A stretch of DNA of 64,000 nucleotides from JBBIRG01 sp964410965. Lineage in GTDB: Bacteria; CLD3; SB21; JBBIRG01. The notes beneath the pieces were generated by a model, which worked only from the letters and a program-made list of their open reading frames with translations, ran no database searches and was not told the DNA's origin. The DNA lies in the NCBI GenBank assembly GCA_964410965.1, contig CAYPIY010000011.1:62001-126000 (forward strand), read 5' to 3'. This document shows, piece after piece, positions 42,878-51,579 of the stretch (position 1 is its first letter; every line of letters starts with the position of its first letter). A program made the position numbers and the translations under genes.

Positions 42878-44383
42878 ATGAAAAAAAATACATTATTAAC
42901 CGTTTTGTTCATTACCTTTTTTTTATCAATAAGCGGGTTTTCACAAGAACGGTTCTCTCAAATTTCGTGGAAATATACCGACGCAAATCACATAACAATA
43001 TTTCAAAAAAACAATGGAATGATGGGATATGATGATCTCAGAGGATGGTATGGCTTTGGATTTACGGATTTGTTTTCATCAGGACCGTTGAAATACGCCA
43101 CCGGTTTTTTATTAATGGGACAGGATTCGTCAGGTAAAAAACGCGGAGGCATCATCCGGTATACTTCTGAATTTCAGGCAGGCGCCATAATCAATTCCGG
43201 ATTAGATCCTTATCAATTAATCGCTTCAGATCCTAACGCCGATTCCAATAGCCTTTTTACATTACCCGATGATTATTTGTTATGGCCTCAATCCGCTCCG
43301 CATGACGGATCGGGAAACCCGCTGCAATTGTCAGCTGAAGATAGCTGGACTGTATTTAACGACCTTGATACAACAAAACATATTGAGCCTCGAAAACCCA
43401 TGGGAATTGAGATACAAAGACAAACTTTTCAATTTGTGAATGGTTCATTAAACAACGCCATAGTAGTCAGAATGAAAATCATCAATCAATCCAATGAAAA
43501 ATATGATTCGGTTTATTTCGGCTTATGGGATGATACAAATATTGGCGTTTTTTTGTATGATGATATAACCGGCGTTGACAGCGCGTTGGGAATCATTTAT
43601 AACTATTCCAATCCTGCCGGCACCGATCCCCTTTATTGGGCTTCAGGGATGCAATGGCTGCAAACTCCGGTAAGATTTGATTCCGGACAAACGATAGAAA
43701 TTAGCACTGTTACTTCATCCGGATTTGCGCATCGAACGCTGATTAATAGAAGTTTATCAAAGGTTAATGCGGCTTTCAGATATCCTAACGGAATGAATAT
43801 ACTTGGTAACAGTATTGAGATACACAGGGTATTGAAAGGGCTTTTATATGACGGTAATCCTAAATCCGGCGGCCCTTTTGATCTATGGTACACGAATCAG
43901 GGGAATTGCCGAGGCATTTTAAGTTGCGGACCATTTAATTTTTCTGCGGGAGACACACAGGAAGTATATTACGTTTTATCCGGCGCGATAGGAACCTCGC
44001 ATATCAACGCAACGGAAGTTCTGCTTCAGGAGGCTCAGCAGAATAAAAACGCGTTTGATAATTTGTTTGTTGTGGATGTTAAAGATGAACAAAAAGGTAC
44101 ACCCACTAACTTTAAATTATATCCCAACTATCCGAATCCGTTTAATCCCTCAACGACCATCCGGTTCGGTATATCGAAGACGTCCTTTGTCAGCCTGAAA
44201 ATATTCAACGCGCTCGGACAGGAGGTCGCAACGCTTATCAGCGAGGTGAAAAACGCTGGACAATATCAATCGGTGTGGAATGGCAAAGACCGCAACGGCC
44301 GGTCGGTCTCTTCGGGCATCTACATATACCGTCTGCAGGCCGATGGATTTACACAATCAAAGAAGATGCTTTACATAAGGTAA
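42878..44383 (+). CDS. T9SS secreted protein of unknown function
   Basis: A 501-residue secreted protein from ATG 42878 with GGGGGA upstream; an ATG four codons earlier overlaps that site. Signal peptide 1-22 (SISGFSQ). The body has one large unrecognised beta-rich region (VNGSLNNAIVVRMKIINQSNE, YDSVYFGLWDDTNIG), a pattern frequent in Ignavibacteria/KSB1 surface proteins. The C-terminal NYPNPFNPSTTI ... KKMLYIR is a T9SS sorting domain. It begins 93 bp after the metH stop, past a run of 14 T (42807-42820). Confidence 0.78.
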   Translation: MKKNTLLTVLFITFFLSISGFSQERFSQISWKYTDANHITIFQKNNGMMGYDDLRGWYGFGFTDLFSSGPLKYATGFLLMGQDSSGKKRGGIIRYTSEFQAGAIINSGLDPYQLIASDPNADSNSLFTLPDDYLLWPQSAPHDGSGNPLQLSAEDSWTVFNDLDTTKHIEPRKPMGIEIQRQTFQFVNGSLNNAIVVRMKIINQSNEKYDSVYFGLWDDTNIGVFLYDDITGVDSALGIIYNYSNPAGTDPLYWASGMQWLQTPVRFDSGQTIEISTVTSSGFAHRTLINRSLSKVNAAFRYPNGMNILGNSIEIHRVLKGLLYDGNPKSGGPFDLWYTNQGNCRGILSCGPFNFSAGDTQEVYYVLSGAIGTSHINATEVLLQEAQQNKNAFDNLFVVDVKDEQKGTPTNFKLYPNYPNPFNPSTTIRFGISKTSFVSLKIFNALGQEVATLISEVKNAGQYQSVWNGKDRNGRSVSSGIYIYRLQADGFTQSKKMLYIR

Positions 44384-44716
44384 GAAAACCCAGGCGTCCG
44401 AATCGATCCCTTACGTGAAACGTGTTAGGGATCTTTTTTTGCAATTGCGGATGTATGTGAAATCACGCCGCGATGTTTAATCCTTACTGACTTTGATACA
44501 CAAATAAATTTTTTACTCTTTTTTCCCGCGAAAAACACGAAAAAAATTGAGTTTTTTCGGTTAGTTCTTGTTTTTGGCGGGCAGACATAGAGTTGCGCAA
44601 CAAAGCCATCCTAACTTCCCAACGGCCGCATCCGAAAGCACATTTTTCTTGCATTTCTTCCGGAAATCAATTATTCTGACGCCGTAAGTAATACGTTTAT
44701 ATAAAAAGGTAACACC
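44384..44716. other. Intergenic region before nikR
   Basis: 333 bp. A terminator lies at 44405-44440; the rest is AT-rich and includes a stretch (44523-44548) like dispersed CGCGAAAAACACGAAAAA repeats. No gene or clear NikR operator is visible. Confidence 0.5.
44405..44440 (+). terminator. Terminator of the 42878-44383 gene
   Basis: GATCCCT pairs with AGGGATC (further pairs beyond one mismatch), followed by seven T. Confidence 0.8.
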
Positions 44717-45115
44717 ATGTCCGTCACACGCTTCGGCGTATCCATTGAACAGGAGCTTCTGGAAGCACTGGACGACTACGTCCGGAAAAACAAATTCACG
44801 AACCGTTCCCAAGCCATCCGCCAGCTGATCAGCAAGAACCTGGTCGAGAAAAAATGGGAGTGCAACCGGGAAGTCGCCGGCGCGATCATTCTGGTGTATG
44901 ACCACCACAAAAAAGACCTGGTCATGAAGTCGATGGATATCCAGCATGATTTTCATGACGTTATTCTTTCCGTGCAGCATTTTCACCTCAATCACAACAA
45001 CTGTCTGGAAATCATCGCCGTGAAAGGGCGCGCCGCGAAGCTCACCGCCCTGTCGGACAAGATCATCTCCCTCAAAGGCATCCAGTACGGCAAATTGCTG
45101 ATGGGCAAAAGCTGA
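44717..45115 (+). CDS. nikR: Nickel-responsive regulator NikR
   Basis: A 132-residue repressor. The N-terminal ribbon-helix-helix (VTRFGVSIEQELLEALDDY) binds DNA; the C-terminal ACT-like part has the four high-affinity nickel ligands H77, H88, H90 and C96, equal to H76, H87, H89 and C95 of E. coli NikR. With nickel bound it represses nickel-uptake genes. The TonB-dependent receptor starts 63 bp downstream on the same strand and is its likely target. The gene is intact and of family length. Confidence 0.95.
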   Translation: MSVTRFGVSIEQELLEALDDYVRKNKFTNRSQAIRQLISKNLVEKKWECNREVAGAIILVYDHHKKDLVMKSMDIQHDFHDVILSVQHFHLNHNNCLEIIAVKGRAAKLTALSDKIISLKGIQYGKLLMGKS

Positions 45116-45130
45116 TTTTTTTTGGCGATA

Positions 45131-45158
45131 GTAACACGATTAATGATTATCATAACAC
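45131..45158. promoter_or_regulatory. Operator candidate before the TonB receptor
   Basis: GTAACAC (45131) and ATAACAC (45152) are direct repeats 21 bp apart, and between them TTAATGATTATCATAA (45140-45155) is a palindrome similar to half of a Fur box. Either NikR or a Fur-family protein could bind. It lies 20 bp before the receptor's ATG and past nikR. Confidence 0.4.
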
Positions 45159-45177
45159 TAATAAAGGAATCCCCGCC

Positions 45178-47022
45178 ATGCGCCAACGTCTGATCCCCTT
45201 CTTCATCCTCGTTTTCATATCCGCCGGTACTCTCACCGCCCAGTCGGGTACCGACTCGCTCCGCCTGTACACGCTGAAAGAAATCGTGGTTACCGGCAGC
45301 CGCGTCGAAGTCAGCCGTCAGAATGTGCCGATGACCGTAACGGTCGTCACGCAGGATGAGATCCGGCAGGCCGGCAAAACCAATATTCTCCCCGTTCTGT
45401 CACGCCAGGTGCCCGGACTGTTCATCTCCGAACGCGGCGTCAACGGGTTCGGCATTTCCGACGGCTCGGCCGGAAAAGTTTATATCCGCGGAGCCGGCGG
45501 CGATCCCTCACGTCAGGTTCTGTTCCTGATTGACGGGCAACCCCAGTACGTAGGTTTGTTCAGCCATCCGCTGAGCGATATGTACGTAACGTCCGATATC
45601 GAAAAAGTCGAAATCATCCGCGGGCCGGCATCGATCCTCTACGGATCGAACGCAATGGGCGGCGCGATCAACCTGATCACCAAATCGCAGAAACAGGACG
45701 GCCTCTCGCTGAACGGGCAGATCCAGGGCGGCTCGTACAACACACTCAAAGCCGTCGGCAGCGCCGGATACAGGAAAGATGCGCTCAGTTTCTATGTCTC
45801 CGCCAACCGAAATCAGACCGACGGTCACCGCGACAGTTCCAGATTTAATATCACCAACGCCTACCTGAAAGCCGGGTACGAACTCTCTCCCCATTTTAAC
45901 CTTACCGCCGATTACAGCGCCGCGAAGTTCCGTTCCCATGATCCGGGTCCCGCATCCGCGCCCTACGGCAATCACTGGATCGACATCATCCGCCACCGCG
46001 CGGCTTTCGGCGCCGCGAACAAACATGAAAAATACGAAGGCGCCGTAAAAGCGTATTACAACTACGGCGATCACGACATCTACGACGGATTCCGCTCCGC
46101 TGATTACATGACCGGAATCACCGCGTATCAGAGCCTGAAGCTTTTCAACGGCAATATCATCACATTCGGAAGCGATTACAAAACCTACGGCGGTAAGGCG
46201 AAAAACATCAAAACCAATACGCAATTTACGGACACGTCACGCTACGAAATCGGCCTGTACGGAATGGTTCAGCATACGTTCATGGGGAAACTCACGCTGA
46301 ATTCGGGTCTTCGCACGGAACACCATGAGGGATACGGCGGCGAATGGATCCCGCAGGCCGGTTTCGCGTACGCGCACACACCGAACACCGTTGTCAAAGG
46401 CTCCGTTGCGGAAGGCTTCCGCAGCCCGGCGATCAACGAGCAGTTCATGTTCCCCCCACAGAACGCCGATCTTAAACCGGAGCGGATGATCCATTATGAA
46501 CTGGGCTTCATCCAGAAATTCCCCGATTCACGCCTTCAGTTTGAAATCACCGGATTTCTTTCGGACGGAAAGAATATGATACAGAGGGAAATCGTCAATT
46601 CCCGTCCGAAACTGATGAATACCGGTAAATTCAGCATGAAAGGCATCGAATGGACCGCCGAATACCGGCCTTCGGACAACCTGTTTTTCAGCGCCAATTA
46701 TTCCTATCTGGATACCAGAGACCCGATGCTCGGTTCGCCCAAACATAAATTTTACACCGGCGGATCGTATCAATGGTACCGGTTCCTGATTCACCTGAAC
46801 GGCCAGTACATTCATCATCTGTACACGAAACTGCCGGCCGGGGCGAATAAGGGATGGATTGAGGATTATTTACTGATCAACGGCATGCTGACCTGTAAAG
46901 TGCACCGAAATTTCGATGTGTTCATCAATGCCGAAAACCTCGCCGATACGAAATACACGAACCTCTACGACTATCCGATGCCAGGAACGACCCTATTCAT
47001 GGGCATCAACGCAAGGTATTAA
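45178..47022 (+). CDS. TonB-dependent receptor, probable nickel or metallophore uptake
   Basis: A 614-residue outer-membrane receptor. Signal peptide 1-21 (GTLTAQ). TonB box-like region LKEIVVTGSR, then the plug (VRIDGQPQ-like LFLIDGQPQY, VEIIRGPASILYGSNAMGGAINLITK) and a 22-strand barrel with FRSPAINEQF and LKPERMIHYELG, ending in the aromatic GINARY. It imports a metal complex across the outer membrane using TonB energy. Nickel (or cobalt) is inferred only from the nikR gene immediately upstream; iron cannot be excluded. AAAGGA is nine bases before the ATG. Confidence 0.88.
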   Translation: MRQRLIPFFILVFISAGTLTAQSGTDSLRLYTLKEIVVTGSRVEVSRQNVPMTVTVVTQDEIRQAGKTNILPVLSRQVPGLFISERGVNGFGISDGSAGKVYIRGAGGDPSRQVLFLIDGQPQYVGLFSHPLSDMYVTSDIEKVEIIRGPASILYGSNAMGGAINLITKSQKQDGLSLNGQIQGGSYNTLKAVGSAGYRKDALSFYVSANRNQTDGHRDSSRFNITNAYLKAGYELSPHFNLTADYSAAKFRSHDPGPASAPYGNHWIDIIRHRAAFGAANKHEKYEGAVKAYYNYGDHDIYDGFRSADYMTGITAYQSLKLFNGNIITFGSDYKTYGGKAKNIKTNTQFTDTSRYEIGLYGMVQHTFMGKLTLNSGLRTEHHEGYGGEWIPQAGFAYAHTPNTVVKGSVAEGFRSPAINEQFMFPPQNADLKPERMIHYELGFIQKFPDSRLQFEITGFLSDGKNMIQREIVNSRPKLMNTGKFSMKGIEWTAEYRPSDNLFFSANYSYLDTRDPMLGSPKHKFYTGGSYQWYRFLIHLNGQYIHHLYTKLPAGANKGWIEDYLLINGMLTCKVHRNFDVFINAENLADTKYTNLYDYPMPGTTLFMGINARY

Positions 47023-47049
47023 ACGACACTGCTGCCGTTGCCATACAAG

Positions 47050-47086
47050 GCCCTTATGTACGCAAGGATGTAAGGGCTTTGGTTTT
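47050..47086 (+). terminator. Terminator of the TonB receptor gene
   Basis: GCCCTTA pairs with TAAGGGC over a 14-base loop and is followed by TTTGGTTTTT. It is 27 bp after the stop codon. Confidence 0.65.
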
Positions 47087-47184
47087 TCATTTCCTTGCGA
47101 AACATCCCGACTTCCCCTCGGTTTTACTCGGGGCAAGCTTAGAGGACGGGTGCGAAATACACGATTTCGTATCAAATATTTTCG

Positions 47185-47258
<74 letters not shown>

Positions 47259-47736
47259 GTACATGGAATATACAATAAATATTATAAATTCAAAATTGAT
47301 TTTTTTCTGACCCGCTATCCCTTTACATCCGACATAAACATCTGCAGCGGTGATATTTTTTTCATCTATTCGAAACTCTAACAGTATTTTTGTTGGTTAT
47401 AATGAAAATCCATTTTCTTCATTTTTTACTGATCCAAGACATATAAAATCAACAAAGATGCAATAAAAGCGCTATAATTGGTGTCTGCTAATAATTGTAG
47501 CCAAGCTGCAAAAATTATTTACTGAGCGTTTGTATCAAAGCATTTTACCTAAAAGAATTTTGACATGTTTTTATCTATGCCTTTTTATTGCAAAAATCAT
47601 AAATGTGATCTTTTTTATTCGGTGAATTATATCCTGTTAATCTCAAATAAACAATAGTTTGTGATTTTCAATCCATTTATTCAGTTTGAAAAAGAAAAGC
47701 AAAAGTGATGCTATATTGTAAGCGTGTAAAAAAAAC

Positions 47737-47765
47737 TTGACATTTCATGTGGAAAATTGTATACT
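47737..47765 (+). promoter_or_regulatory. Near-consensus sigma-70 promoter of the candidate small RNA
   Basis: TTGACA (47737-47742), 17 bp, TATACT (47760-47765). It matches the consensus at all -35 and five of six -10 positions. The predicted start of transcription is about 47772. Confidence 0.8.
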
Positions 47766-47771
47766 AAAGGT

Positions 47772-47844
47772 ACATAGATTACCTCATAATCTATGTAAGC
47801 TACGATAGAACCTAGGGTAATCCCTCAACCCTGGGTTTTTTTTT
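47772..47844 (+). ncRNA. Candidate 73-nt small RNA
   Basis: Directly after the strong promoter, TACATAGATTA and TAATCTATGTA form a perfect 11-bp hairpin (47771-47797, loop CCTCA). A short single-stranded linker (AGCTACGATAG) follows, then AACCTAGGG/CCCTGGGTT with nine T (47809-47844), a strong terminator. No reading frame lies inside and no plus-strand gene lies downstream; the next genes are the opposing ribosomal operon. I do not recognise it as a known RNA family. The remaining sequence of 47270-47730 is AT-rich with no feature seen. Confidence 0.65.
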
Positions 47845-47912
47845 GGGGGTTAATAATCTGTTTCACATTTCTTATAAACGGAGTCTGTACGGGAGGAATA
47901 ACTTTATCATGC

Positions 47913-47941
47913 AAAAAAAAAAAAGCAACCGGATGGGTTGC
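47913..47941 (-). terminator. Terminator of the ribosomal protein operon
   Basis: On the minus strand GCAACC and GGTTGC form a six-pair stem with a five-base loop, followed by twelve T. It lies 26 bp after the rplQ stop. Confidence 0.85.
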
Positions 47942-47966
47942 CTTTAGTATTAGGATCAATTTGGAA

Positions 47967-48524
47967 TCAGTCTTTTTTCTGAAGCTCTTCTTTTTTGGCC
48001 TTGATGCGTTCTGCCATGGTTTTTTTGCGCTTTTTGCGCTCTTCTTTTTCTTTTATCGCCGCGTTCTGCTTTTCGATCTGAATGTTTTCGAATCCGCAGA
48101 TTTCCAGCATGGCCATGCTGGCCGCGTCGCCCTGGCGCTGCCCGAGCTTGATGATGCGTGTATATCCGCCGCCGGTATAATTCGGATTTGCGGATTTCCG
48201 TTTCGTATCCATTTCCGACAGTACGGGCGCTATGACATCCACCAGTTCCTGAATGACGGTTTTATGGATATCTTTTTTATCGGTGGTCTTGCCGGTATGC
48301 AACTGACGGTTTCCCAGACGGGAAATCAGGAGGCGACGCGCAGCGAGATCGCCTTTTTTCGCGTACATTAAAAGCCGTTCCGCCATCGACTGGGCGGCTT
48401 TGGCTTTGGGAAGAGTGGTTTGAATCCGTTTGTAACGGAATAACTCGTTGCAGAGGTTTTTCAGCAGGGCTTTCCGGTGATCGGCGGGTTTTCCTAATTT
48501 CGCCACTCGTTTTCCGTGTCTCAT
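47967..48524 (-). CDS. rplQ: 50S ribosomal protein L17, extended
   Basis: A 185-residue L17, last gene of the operon. Residues 1-130 are the normal protein (MRHGKRVAKLGKPADHRKALLKN start, GGYTRIIKLGQRQGDAASMAMLE end). A C-terminal extension of about 50 residues is a Lys/Glu-rich helix (KEKEERKKRKKTMAERIKAKKEELQ). Such tails occur in FCB bacteria. It follows rpoA after 39 bp. Confidence 0.95.
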   Translation of the reverse strand: MRHGKRVAKLGKPADHRKALLKNLCNELFRYKRIQTTLPKAKAAQSMAERLLMYAKKGDLAARRLLISRLGNRQLHTGKTTDKKDIHKTVIQELVDVIAPVLSEMDTKRKSANPNYTGGGYTRIIKLGQRQGDAASMAMLEICGFENIQIEKQNAAIKEKEERKKRKKTMAERIKAKKEELQKKD

Positions 48525-48563
48525 GTCTTTACCTATTCCTTTTTGGGTTTCTTACCGGATGGA

Positions 48564-49559
48564 TTATTCCTCGCCATCCTGATACTTTTTAATGTCCATT
48601 CCGAACCTCATGTTCCGGCTCTCGAGGATTTTTGTCAGTTCCGTGAGGGACTTGCGGCCGAAATTCCGGTACTTGAGCATTTCCGATTCGTCTTTGCTGA
48701 CCAAGTCACCGATGGTCTTGATTCCTGCGGCGCGGAGGCAGTTCTGGGATCGAACCGACAGTTCAAGTTCGTCCACACTGGTACGCAGAAGCTGCCGTAT
48801 GCGCGCGACTTCCTGGTCTTCCACTTCGCTGTCTTCGCTCTCTTCTTCCATTTCAAAATTGATGAACAGCTGGATATGATCCCTGAGAATCCTTGCGGCG
48901 ATGGTCAGAGCGTCATCCGGCGTGATGGATCCGTCGGTGGTCACTTCAATGATCAGTTTCTCGAAGTCGGTACGCTGGCCCACACGTGTGCTGTCGACGA
49001 TATATCTTACGTTTTTCACGGGATTGAAAATGGAATCGACCGGTATGGAGCCGATCGGCATGTCCGGAAATTTATTTTCATCGGCGGGGATCCAGCCTTT
49101 GCCCCGGCCGATGCGGATTTCCATCACAAAATTCGTTTCCTTGCTGAGCATGGCGATATGCTGTTCCGGGTTCAGGATCTCAAAATCGACGCCGTTGGAA
49201 GCTTTTTGGATATCCGCGGCCGTAAAAGCGCCGGCTCCCTTAAGGTGGATGACCACTTTATCGGGTTTTTTGTTGTGAAGTTTAAAACGAATGTTTTTAA
49301 GGTTCAGCACGATTTCTGTCACGTCTTCCGCAACGCCGGGAATGGTTGAAAATTCGTGAAGGACACCGTCGATTTTAATGGAAGTAATAGCGGCGCCGGG
49401 AAGGGAGGACAGCAAAACCCGCCTCAGGGAATTGCCTATGGTCACGCCATAACCGCGCTCCAGAGGCTGAATGATAAAACGGCCAAACGTCGTGGTATAA
49501 GTTGACTCATCTAATTCAATGCGCTCCGGCATTTGTAACCCTACAACCCAATTTTGCAC
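48564..49559 (-). CDS. rpoA: RNA polymerase subunit alpha
   Basis: A 331-residue alpha subunit. The N-terminal domain (FIIQPLERGYGVTIGNSLRRVLLSSLPG) assembles the core enzyme. The C-terminal domain (VDELELSVRSQNCLRAAGIKTIGDLV) contacts UP elements and activators. It is full length. The operon order rpsD-rpoA-rplQ is standard. Confidence 0.98.
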   Translation of the reverse strand: MQNWVVGLQMPERIELDESTYTTTFGRFIIQPLERGYGVTIGNSLRRVLLSSLPGAAITSIKIDGVLHEFSTIPGVAEDVTEIVLNLKNIRFKLHNKKPDKVVIHLKGAGAFTAADIQKASNGVDFEILNPEQHIAMLSKETNFVMEIRIGRGKGWIPADENKFPDMPIGSIPVDSIFNPVKNVRYIVDSTRVGQRTDFEKLIIEVTTDGSITPDDALTIAARILRDHIQLFINFEMEEESEDSEVEDQEVARIRQLLRTSVDELELSVRSQNCLRAAGIKTIGDLVSKDESEMLKYRNFGRKSLTELTKILESRNMRFGMDIKKYQDGEE

Positions 49560-49632
49560 AGGTTTTCTCCTTGGTTATATGGATGAACCGCAACGGACTG
49601 CGGTTGATCTTTTTTGAGTCATAAATTTTTTA

Positions 49633-50259
49633 TTACTTCGAGTATAACTCGACAATTAACTGTTCCTTGACATTGACCGGGATCTGGTCGCGTTCCGGCA
49701 TACTCAGCATTTTTCCCTTCAGGGCGGCCTTGTCGACTTCCAGCCAGTTCAGCTGTCCGCTTTCCTTATGCTTTTTCAGTGCGCCGTGAATCACTCCCAG
49801 TTTTTTGCTGTATTCACGGATGGTGATTTCGTCCCCGGGCTTGACCTGAATGGAGGGGATGGTAGCGATACCTCCGTTCAGGAGTACATGCCTGTGAAGC
49901 ACCAATTGACGGGCCTGTGCGCGGGATGAGGCGAACCCGAGCCGGTAGACCATGTTATCCAGGCGGCTTTCAAGCAGCTGGAGAAGAACCGTGCCGGTAA
50001 CCCCCTTCTTGCTTTCGGCCCGTTCGAAATAAATGCGGAACTGGCGCTCCAGGATGCTGTAAATCCTGCGGACTTTCTGCTTTTCCCGAAGCTGAAGTGA
50101 ATAATTGGAGGGCTTGGACCGCTTGTCGCCGTGTTCGCCGGGAGGATAATTCCGTTTTTCAAACGGGCATTTTTCCGTTGTGCACTTTGAACCTTTGATA
50201 AAAAGTTTCTCGCCTTCTCTGCGGCATAATTTGCAGACCGCTTCAGTATATCGTGCCAT
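49633..50259 (-). CDS. rpsD: 30S ribosomal protein S4
   Basis: 208 residues, a primary 16S rRNA binder that nucleates 30S assembly. It is the zinc-type form, with C9, C12, C26 and C31 in the N-terminus. The S4 RNA-binding domain is near LESRLDNMVYRLGFASSRAQARQLV. S4 represses this operon in some bacteria; no such site was sought here. Confidence 0.98.
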   Translation of the reverse strand: MARYTEAVCKLCRREGEKLFIKGSKCTTEKCPFEKRNYPPGEHGDKRSKPSNYSLQLREKQKVRRIYSILERQFRIYFERAESKKGVTGTVLLQLLESRLDNMVYRLGFASSRAQARQLVLHRHVLLNGGIATIPSIQVKPGDEITIREYSKKLGVIHGALKKHKESGQLNWLEVDKAALKGKMLSMPERDQIPVNVKEQLIVELYSK

Positions 50260-50290
50260 TCATGACTCCTGGTATTGCAATATTTTTAAA

Positions 50291-50695
50291 TTATACTCTA
50301 CGTTTTTTCGGCGGTCGGCAGCCGTTGTGCGGAATCGGTGTCAGGTCGCGGATCGCGATCACTTCGAGTCCGGCAGCCTGCAATGAACGAATGGCCGATT
50401 CGCGCCCTGCGCCAGGGCCTTTGACGCGGACTTCTATCTTGCGGAGGCCCATGTCGATGGCCGTCTTGGCCGCGGTTTCAGCCGCAACGCCTGCGGCGAA
50501 GGGGGTGCTTTTTTTCGAACCGCGGAAACCCATTTTCCCGGCAGTGCACCAGGAAATCACGTCGCCGTTCGAGTTGGTCAGCGTAACGATGGTATTATTG
50601 AATGTCGCCTTGATCATGGCGATCCCGTTTGAGTCGATTAATTTCTTCCGTTTGCGCGGGGCGGTCGAACCGCCGGATTGCGTTGCCTTTGCCAA
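50291..50695 (-). CDS. rpsK: 30S ribosomal protein S11
   Basis: 134 residues, platform protein near the E site. KATFNNTIVTLTNSNGDVISW and KGPGAGRESAIRSLQAAGLEV are the usual conserved parts, with the basic end NGCRPPKKRRV. It sits between rpsM and rpsD with short spacers. Confidence 0.98.
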   Translation of the reverse strand: MAKATQSGGSTAPRKRKKLIDSNGIAMIKATFNNTIVTLTNSNGDVISWCTAGKMGFRGSKKSTPFAAGVAAETAAKTAIDMGLRKIEVRVKGPGAGRESAIRSLQAAGLEVIAIRDLTPIPHNGCRPPKKRRV

Positions 50696-50725
50696 CGTGA
50701 TTCTCCTTAATTAATGGTATTGCCG

Positions 50726-51109
50726 TTACTTCTTCGCTTCAACTTTCTTGAGTCCGCCGATGGTGCGCCGTTTGCCCTTGCGGGTACGCGAATTCGTGCG
50801 GGTACGTTGTCCCCGGCAGGGAAGCCCGCGGCGGTGGCGCAGGCCGACGTAGCATCCGATGTCCATGAGACGCTTGATATTCATGGCCGATTCGGTGCGC
50901 AGCGCTCCTTCAACTTTATACTCGTCATTGATGACGTTACGGATGCGGGTTTCTTCCTCGGGCGTCAGGTCTTTGACTTTTTTCATCTCATCCACTCCGG
51001 CTTTCTTCAGGATGCTCTGGGCGGATGTCTTGCCGATCCCGTAAATATACGTCAATCCGACAAATACCCGTTTATCTTTCGGTAAATCAACGCCTGCTAT
51101 ACGTGCCAA
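50726..51109 (-). CDS. rpsM: 30S ribosomal protein S13
   Basis: 127 residues, head protein that contacts the 50S and the P-site tRNA. It begins MARIAGVDLPKDKRV and ends in the basic tail (RGQRTRTNSRTRKGKR). The tail is slightly lengthened (GGLKKVEAKK). A 37-bp spacer separates it from rpmJ. Confidence 0.98.
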   Translation of the reverse strand: MARIAGVDLPKDKRVFVGLTYIYGIGKTSAQSILKKAGVDEMKKVKDLTPEEETRIRNVINDEYKVEGALRTESAMNIKRLMDIGCYVGLRHRRGLPCRGQRTRTNSRTRKGKRRTIGGLKKVEAKK

Positions 51110-51146
51110 TGGTGCTCTCCTTACGGTTTATGTATGACAGAATTTC

Positions 51147-51260
51147 TTATCCCTGGCGCTGTTTGTGCTTCTTGTTTTCACAAATCACGCGCACGACGCC
51201 TTTGCGGCGGATGATCTTGCATTTGACGCAGATCTTTCGAACTGAGGAACGTACTTTCAT
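51147..51260 (-). CDS. rpmJ: 50S ribosomal protein L36
   Basis: A 37-residue protein read directly from the sequence: MKVRSSVRKICVKCKIIRR and so on to HKQRQG. C11, C14, C27 and H32 form the zinc site, so this is the zinc-binding form. It lies between infA and rpsM. GGAGATAACC precedes the ATG. Confidence 0.95.
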   Translation of the reverse strand: MKVRSSVRKICVKCKIIRRKGVVRVICENKKHKQRQG

Positions 51261-51278
51261 GGTTATCTCCCAATCAAA

Positions 51279-51497
51279 TCATTTATATCGGTAGGTGATC
51301 CGTCCCCGGCTCAGGTCATACGGCGATAACTCGACGGTGACCTTATCCCCGGGCAGAATGCGTATAAAATTCATTCTCATCTTGCCGGATATATGGGCAT
51401 GCACCTCGTGACCGTTTTCCAGTTTGACACGGAACGTCGCATTGGGCAGGGTCTCCAGGATGACGCCATCCACCTTGATGAGAACTTCTTTTGCCAA
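51279..51497 (-). CDS. infA: Translation initiation factor IF-1
   Basis: A 72-residue S1-fold factor that blocks the A site during initiation. The start is TTG at 51497 (LAKEVLIKVDGVI aligns with the usual MAKEDLIEVEG), with GAGG five bases upstream; an upstream ATG at 51545 would add 16 atypical hydrophobic residues. The end (LSRGRITYRYK) is typical. Confidence 0.95.
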   Translation of the reverse strand: MAKEVLIKVDGVILETLPNATFRVKLENGHEVHAHISGKMRMNFIRILPGDKVTVELSPYDLSRGRITYRYK

Positions 51498-51579
51498 TCG
51501 GACCTCGTAAATCGTTATAAAACAAAATCCAAAAATGCTGAACAATATATTAAAAAAACAATCAAAATCAATCTTTTTT

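Noticed and set aside
47910..47948. A short leader peptide (ATG CAA AAA ...) with GGGAGGA upstream
   Set aside because: The bases are the A-run and stem of the ribosomal operon terminator read from the other strand.
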